The translations under genes were made by a program, and so were the position numbers. A stretch of 64,000 bases of DNA from Cydia pomonella (lineage: Eukaryota; Arthropoda; Insecta; Lepidoptera; Tortricidae), in contig NC_084710.1 in NCBI RefSeq assembly GCF_033807575.1, positions 18,828,357-18,892,356 of the forward strand, read 5' to 3'. The notes beneath the pieces are model-generated. The model was not told the DNA's origin. It did not search any database and was given only the letters and a program-made list of their open reading frames with translations. Below, piece after piece: positions 60,068-64,000 of the stretch (its first letter is position 1; each line of letters starts with the position of its first letter).

Positions 60068-61588
60068 CTGTGGGAAAAGAAATCAAAATAAAATTTCTGC
60101 TAGGGGTCTAGACAACAGTGACAATCGTTAATAGAAAACGCCAATCAAAACAAAATAATCTACGGAAATAGTCACGTGACTTTTCGTAGCATCTTTCGTC
60201 CCGCACATTTTTTCTTTTCGTTTGACGTGTGTCGATGTATTACGATGGCTAGTGCCCCAGAGAAGTTATATATTGCTTTCTATTACGAAAGTTGTAAATC
60301 TGAAGATGAAAAACTAACAAGAGCCTTAAATCTTTTCTAAGAAAGGTTCACAATTCTAGTTGGGTCATTGGAAAGCTTCAAGCCCCTAACTTTCGTAAAC
60401 ACATTTTCAAGAATTTTCTTTAGATCTTGACGACATTTACGATTTATGGAAAGGTATATCGGAACTTACTTTGTACTTCTACGTACAGCCAAAGACTTAA
60501 ATTTTTGGGTCAGGGTTCAATTTAATTTGGTGTCAATAATAACGGTATGAAACGTCCGATGTAAAATAAGCCCTAAATGGCTCAACAATTAAAAACCGTT
60601 TTTAGAATCTTTGACACCTATAATTACAGTTCATGCCGTGACTTCATGACACAGTGGTTCATTAAAGGGACATCTGAGACAGCCGGTCTAATCAGTAATT
60701 ACCGTTTAGCTAGACCGCTATAAATACGTACCAAAAACTTACGAGTATCGCAATGCGATACTTACATTTTTTTTCCGTTTCAAACCTTGAATAAAATTAT
60801 GAGCATTTCCTCAAATTCCAACTCTCTCACGAAACAATATACCTAAAGGTTTTCGAACCATACTGTTAGTAATAAGGCTGCAATAGATATATTTTCCATT
60901 TCTCCCCTATAAGAAAGTTTCGAATAGAGTGCACACGTAGGTAAGGAGTAGGAATGATTCCCACTATTACAATGATACCCCAGAGACTCCAAACCCCACG
61001 GTGTAGTGAAAATCGACATTCGAAGAAATTCTATATATACCTATCTCTACCGCTCTTGCATTAGAGTGACAAGGACTGCAGATAAGCAATTTCAGGATTT
61101 CGATGTTCGCGGTAGCTACCTGTAACTCCCCAAACAGTATTTCACCAAACGGCCGCGCAGGCAGACCCGTAAAGGCCTAACAACTATACGGAATGGAGGG
61201 TCCGAATTCAACTGGTCCGCTTAGTGCAGTGCCAGGTCGTTTTGTAAATTGGTGAACTTAATGCTCAAAAGTCTACCTCTGCCCCATCACGCATAACAAC
61301 CATAACAGGCATTGATAAAATTAGGTACCATATTAAAAGAAAAAAACAAAACCTAACCTCAAAAAGGATACAATAAAATATTATCCCTTCTATATGAGCT
61401 AGCAACTGATATGTTTGAAGAAGTTTGAAGTGAAGGTGTCAAGCCAAATCTTAAAAGCGTCAACATTCTCGAATCGAATTACAACCCTGTTTCGGTTCGG
61501 TTCAATAAGAAAGAAAGTTGTCCATTAGTTGCTTGGGGGCATTATTGACCAGTATTGCAACTATTTGGCTTGACACCGACTTCAAACG
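60068..61588. other. TULP4 intron, no feature recognised
   Basis: AT-rich sequence upstream of the first placed exon. I searched the minus strand for the expected N-terminal exon and saw none. Confidence 0.5.
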
Positions 61589-61860
61589 ACCGGTCTGGCC
61601 TAGTAGCCGATGGTCCGCGGGTTCGAATCCCGGTAGGCATTTATTTATATAAGTATGTATGTGTGTGTGTGCGTGGCCGAAAACCGTCTGGACGGCCTAG
61701 GTACCGCTGGAGAGATGAAGTGCAAAAAGACCTTAGCGAACTCGGCGTCGTCAACTGAACAGACACTGCGTTGTACAGAGAAGCATGGCGGTCTTTGGTC
61801 TCGGAGGCCAAGATCCACTTCGGGTCGTTGCGCCACAGCAGCAGTAGTAGTATATAAGAA
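61589..61860 (+). mobile_element. Chimera: SINE head, TG microsatellite, LINE ORF 3' end
   Basis: CCGGTCTGGCCTAGTAGCCG with a central deletion, then GGTTCGAATCCCGGTAGGCA (B box), is the family A SINE head. A (TG)n stretch follows (61656-61672), then a coding remnant with PSGRPRYRWRDEVQKDLSELG, one TGA, and ALYREAWRSLV, the C-terminal signature of a non-LTR retrotransposon ORF. Confidence 0.65.
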
Positions 61861-62157
61861 TGTATTTCGGTCGTCCGCTATCCTCTTAATGCGTCTCCTA
61901 GTATAATTCATCGCTCGTATAGCCGTATGGAGATTATAAAGAGGAAGTGAGGACAATTAGCAATCGTATGAAGCGTCCTGCGAGCGCCGGAGATCGAAGC
62001 GAAATTGCCAATTAGCCAGATATTACGTGATCCCATCCCCGAGTGATGTGCCGAGTATTCCACGTTCCCGATTCCGTTCCGTTCCCGGTTCCGTTCGGAA
62101 ACGGTTCCCGAGAGTGTTGTAATTTTCAGTGAAATTCATAATAGGCACCTATATCTA

Positions 62158-62412
62158 AATTTAATAAGAAATAAAATAAATATTTAGGGGCAATCTTACA
62201 CAGATCAACCTAGCCCCAAAATAAGCAAAGCTACAAACATGTATATCGTCGCCTAGTATTATAATTACATAGCTAAATGCATACTTAGATAACATAAATG
62301 ACATCCGTAACTCACCTAAGTTTGTACCTGCAAATATTCGTGATAAACACACATAAACGTTAAGGGTCCTTACCGGGATTCGAAACCGGGACCTCCTCCT
62401 TCGTAGGATACT
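62158..62412 (-). mobile_element. tRNA-derived SINE, family A, second copy
   Basis: The minus strand has GGTCCCGGTTTCGAATCCCG, then GGTAAGGACCCTTAACG, and ends with AT-rich repeats. The first part of the tRNA head is lost. Confidence 0.7.
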
Positions 62413-63053
62413 AAATTTTTTTTTACCTAATCCAAATTTGTTTGATTTTCATTTTTTACTTTAAATGATTTTATATTTCTTTTAATCTGATGGTGTGGTT
62501 ACCAAAGTTATAGACTACGGGGTGGGCCATGCGTGTTGCCAACTTTTAAAAAATCTGTACGATTCTTTTTTTAAAGAACCCTATACTGTAGCTTGAACCT
62601 CATAACTTATAATTCTCCAGTATAATTATATACCATGTAGGTGGCCAGATCATAGAATTTGATCATTTCATGAAATGTCATTTTATGATATGGTTAGGTT
62701 AGGTTTGATTTTTTCATAATACCGATCAGTTCTAGAAATGATTGCCAGATCATGAAATCATCAATTCGAAGATCTTGCCACGGCATAGTACTGATAGTAC
62801 GACATCCGTTGAATATTCCCGGAATTTTCCGTTACATTACAAGCACAACACTATCCTCACCATTACGACGCACCCGCCCAATTAACGCCATTTCTAAACC
62901 CATTACCTTTCACAAGTCCCCCGAGATTAACAAACAGCCATATCAAAGCAACAGGTTACAGCGAAGCAATCACGAAAACGGAATACACTAACACGTTTTA
63001 TAGTTTTCATAAATAGCTGTTCCAATTTGGTTACCAACGAAAGACGTTGAAAG

Positions 63054-63559
63054 TAGTGTTGATAGGAACTGGAGTCTCTTGAGTCTAAATTTGAAGAACT
63101 CGTTTTTACGAGACTGTGCTAAAAAAAACTCCTTAAGTAACGTGACGGGTCCCTTATTAAGCCTTTTTTGAGCGCAACTCAAAAGGACTCGAGCCTCCGA
63201 ATAGAGACTCCGTCAACAATTTTATAGGTTTTATAGGCGTTATTGTATGATCATGCGTACTTAACCCATGAATTTTACAGGAAGACAATGTATTTTCAAT
63301 TTTTTGTACTCATAAATAGAACTAGAGTTCTCTCAAAAGGACTCAAGTCTCTGCAAAAGGCTCGGGTAATTGACGTATGACGACTAGACATTCGAGAAAT
63401 TGACGTAATTCTACTAGACATTCGGGGAATTAGGCCCCATGGACCGAACCGTCTCCGTCGGTAACAAGTTGAAAAGAACTAGAATTTCGACTAAGATATA
63501 CGAGTCTAAAAACAGAGTCTAGTCTTAAAGCACAGGACTCGAAATCTTAGCCAACACTA
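63054..63559. mobile_element. 506-bp hAT-like element with target duplication
   Basis: Ends TAGTGTTG and CAACACTA. Flanks GTTGAAAG (63046-63053) and GTTGGCAG (63560-63567) match at six of eight bases. The inside is full of GGACTCGAGTC-like motifs in both directions. Confidence 0.65.
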
Positions 63560-63567
63560 GTTGGCAG

Positions 63568-64000
63568 TGGACAGACACAGTTCAAGCACAATTTCGCAAT
63601 TTTGAAGTGAGAAAGCGGGAGGGTGTTGGGGCAAGAGGGGACCTCTATATATAATAACATTGTTTAGATACTGACATTGATTCACAGCCGTCAACAACTG
63701 CAACAACTTCATTCGCCTGATAACCTTGGACTTTTTTTTACCTACTTTGAAACGAACAAAATATCTTTTCGATAATTGGAGATAAAATAGGTAACTAATA
63801 AGATATATCGAAATACGTCACGCATGTCAATGTCAGTACGGGGAAATGGTATACATAATAAGCAGGCAAGGGCTTCTCAGATAACAAATAACTCGTATGT
63901 TAATTTCAAAGAAAAATAAACGTACTAACAATTTCGTTCTGCAGGGTTATTGTTATTACCAAGAACAGGCGAGCCTTCGCCTGGTCAGATCTCCAGATTC
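63568..64000. other. Window end, no feature recognised
   Basis: AT-rich intron of TULP4. No exon is visible on either strand. Confidence 0.4.

Noticed and set aside
61589..61650. tRNA gene
   Set aside because: B box is good but the middle of the cloverleaf is deleted and it is followed by SINE-type sequence.

Overview
This window is eukaryotic nuclear DNA, almost certainly from a moth or butterfly. It has interrupted genes with GT-AG introns, GC-rich exons set in AT-rich introns, and a dense load of short elements typical of Lepidoptera: tRNA-derived SINEs, 3' tails of LINEs, many small inverted-repeat (MITE-like) elements, and hAT-, pogo- and Helitron-like remnants. The species cannot be named from the sequence alone. 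There is nothing prokaryotic and no CRISPR. Most of the window is one gene on the minus strand, a TULP4 (tubby-related protein 4, TUSP) orthologue. I could place ten coding exons, 59903-60067, 53170-53352, 22147-22320, 16966-17086, 16167-16307, 11591-11691, 7752-7976, 6920-7148, 6514-6657 and 5997-6112. They join through consensus splice sites with matching phases into 1599 nt (533 codons) without a stop. They encode an N-terminal WD40 region, a SOCS-box-like segment and the first part of a tubby-like domain. The first exon(s) lie above 64000 and the C-terminal tubby core lies below position 1, so both ends of the gene are missing. A second gene, an asteroid (ASTE1) orthologue, has a single coding exon at 2970-4736 on the plus strand. 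It appears nested, antisense, in a downstream intron of TULP4. Layout: 1-2925 repeats; 2970-4736 asteroid; 4737-5996 small foldback repeats and a retroelement tail; 5997-7976 four clustered TULP4 exons; 7977-22146 four more exons among foldback elements; 22321-53169 a 30.8-kb intron packed with nested MITEs, SINEs, LINE tails and an internally deleted pogo-like element; 53170-60067 two exons flanking LINE fragments; 60068-64000 a further intron with a SINE/LINE chimera, a SINE and a hAT-like element. The most unusual signal is that four TULP4 exons (6920, 16167, 22147, 53170) have partial tandem copies of themselves in the intron immediately downstream. In three cases the copies span the exon's 3' part and its 5' splice site. 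At the 16167 exon the copied splice donor lies exactly 111 nt (37 codons) downstream, in the same phase and with an open frame, so it could make an in-frame longer exon. All calls come from reading the sequence by eye; no database search was run.
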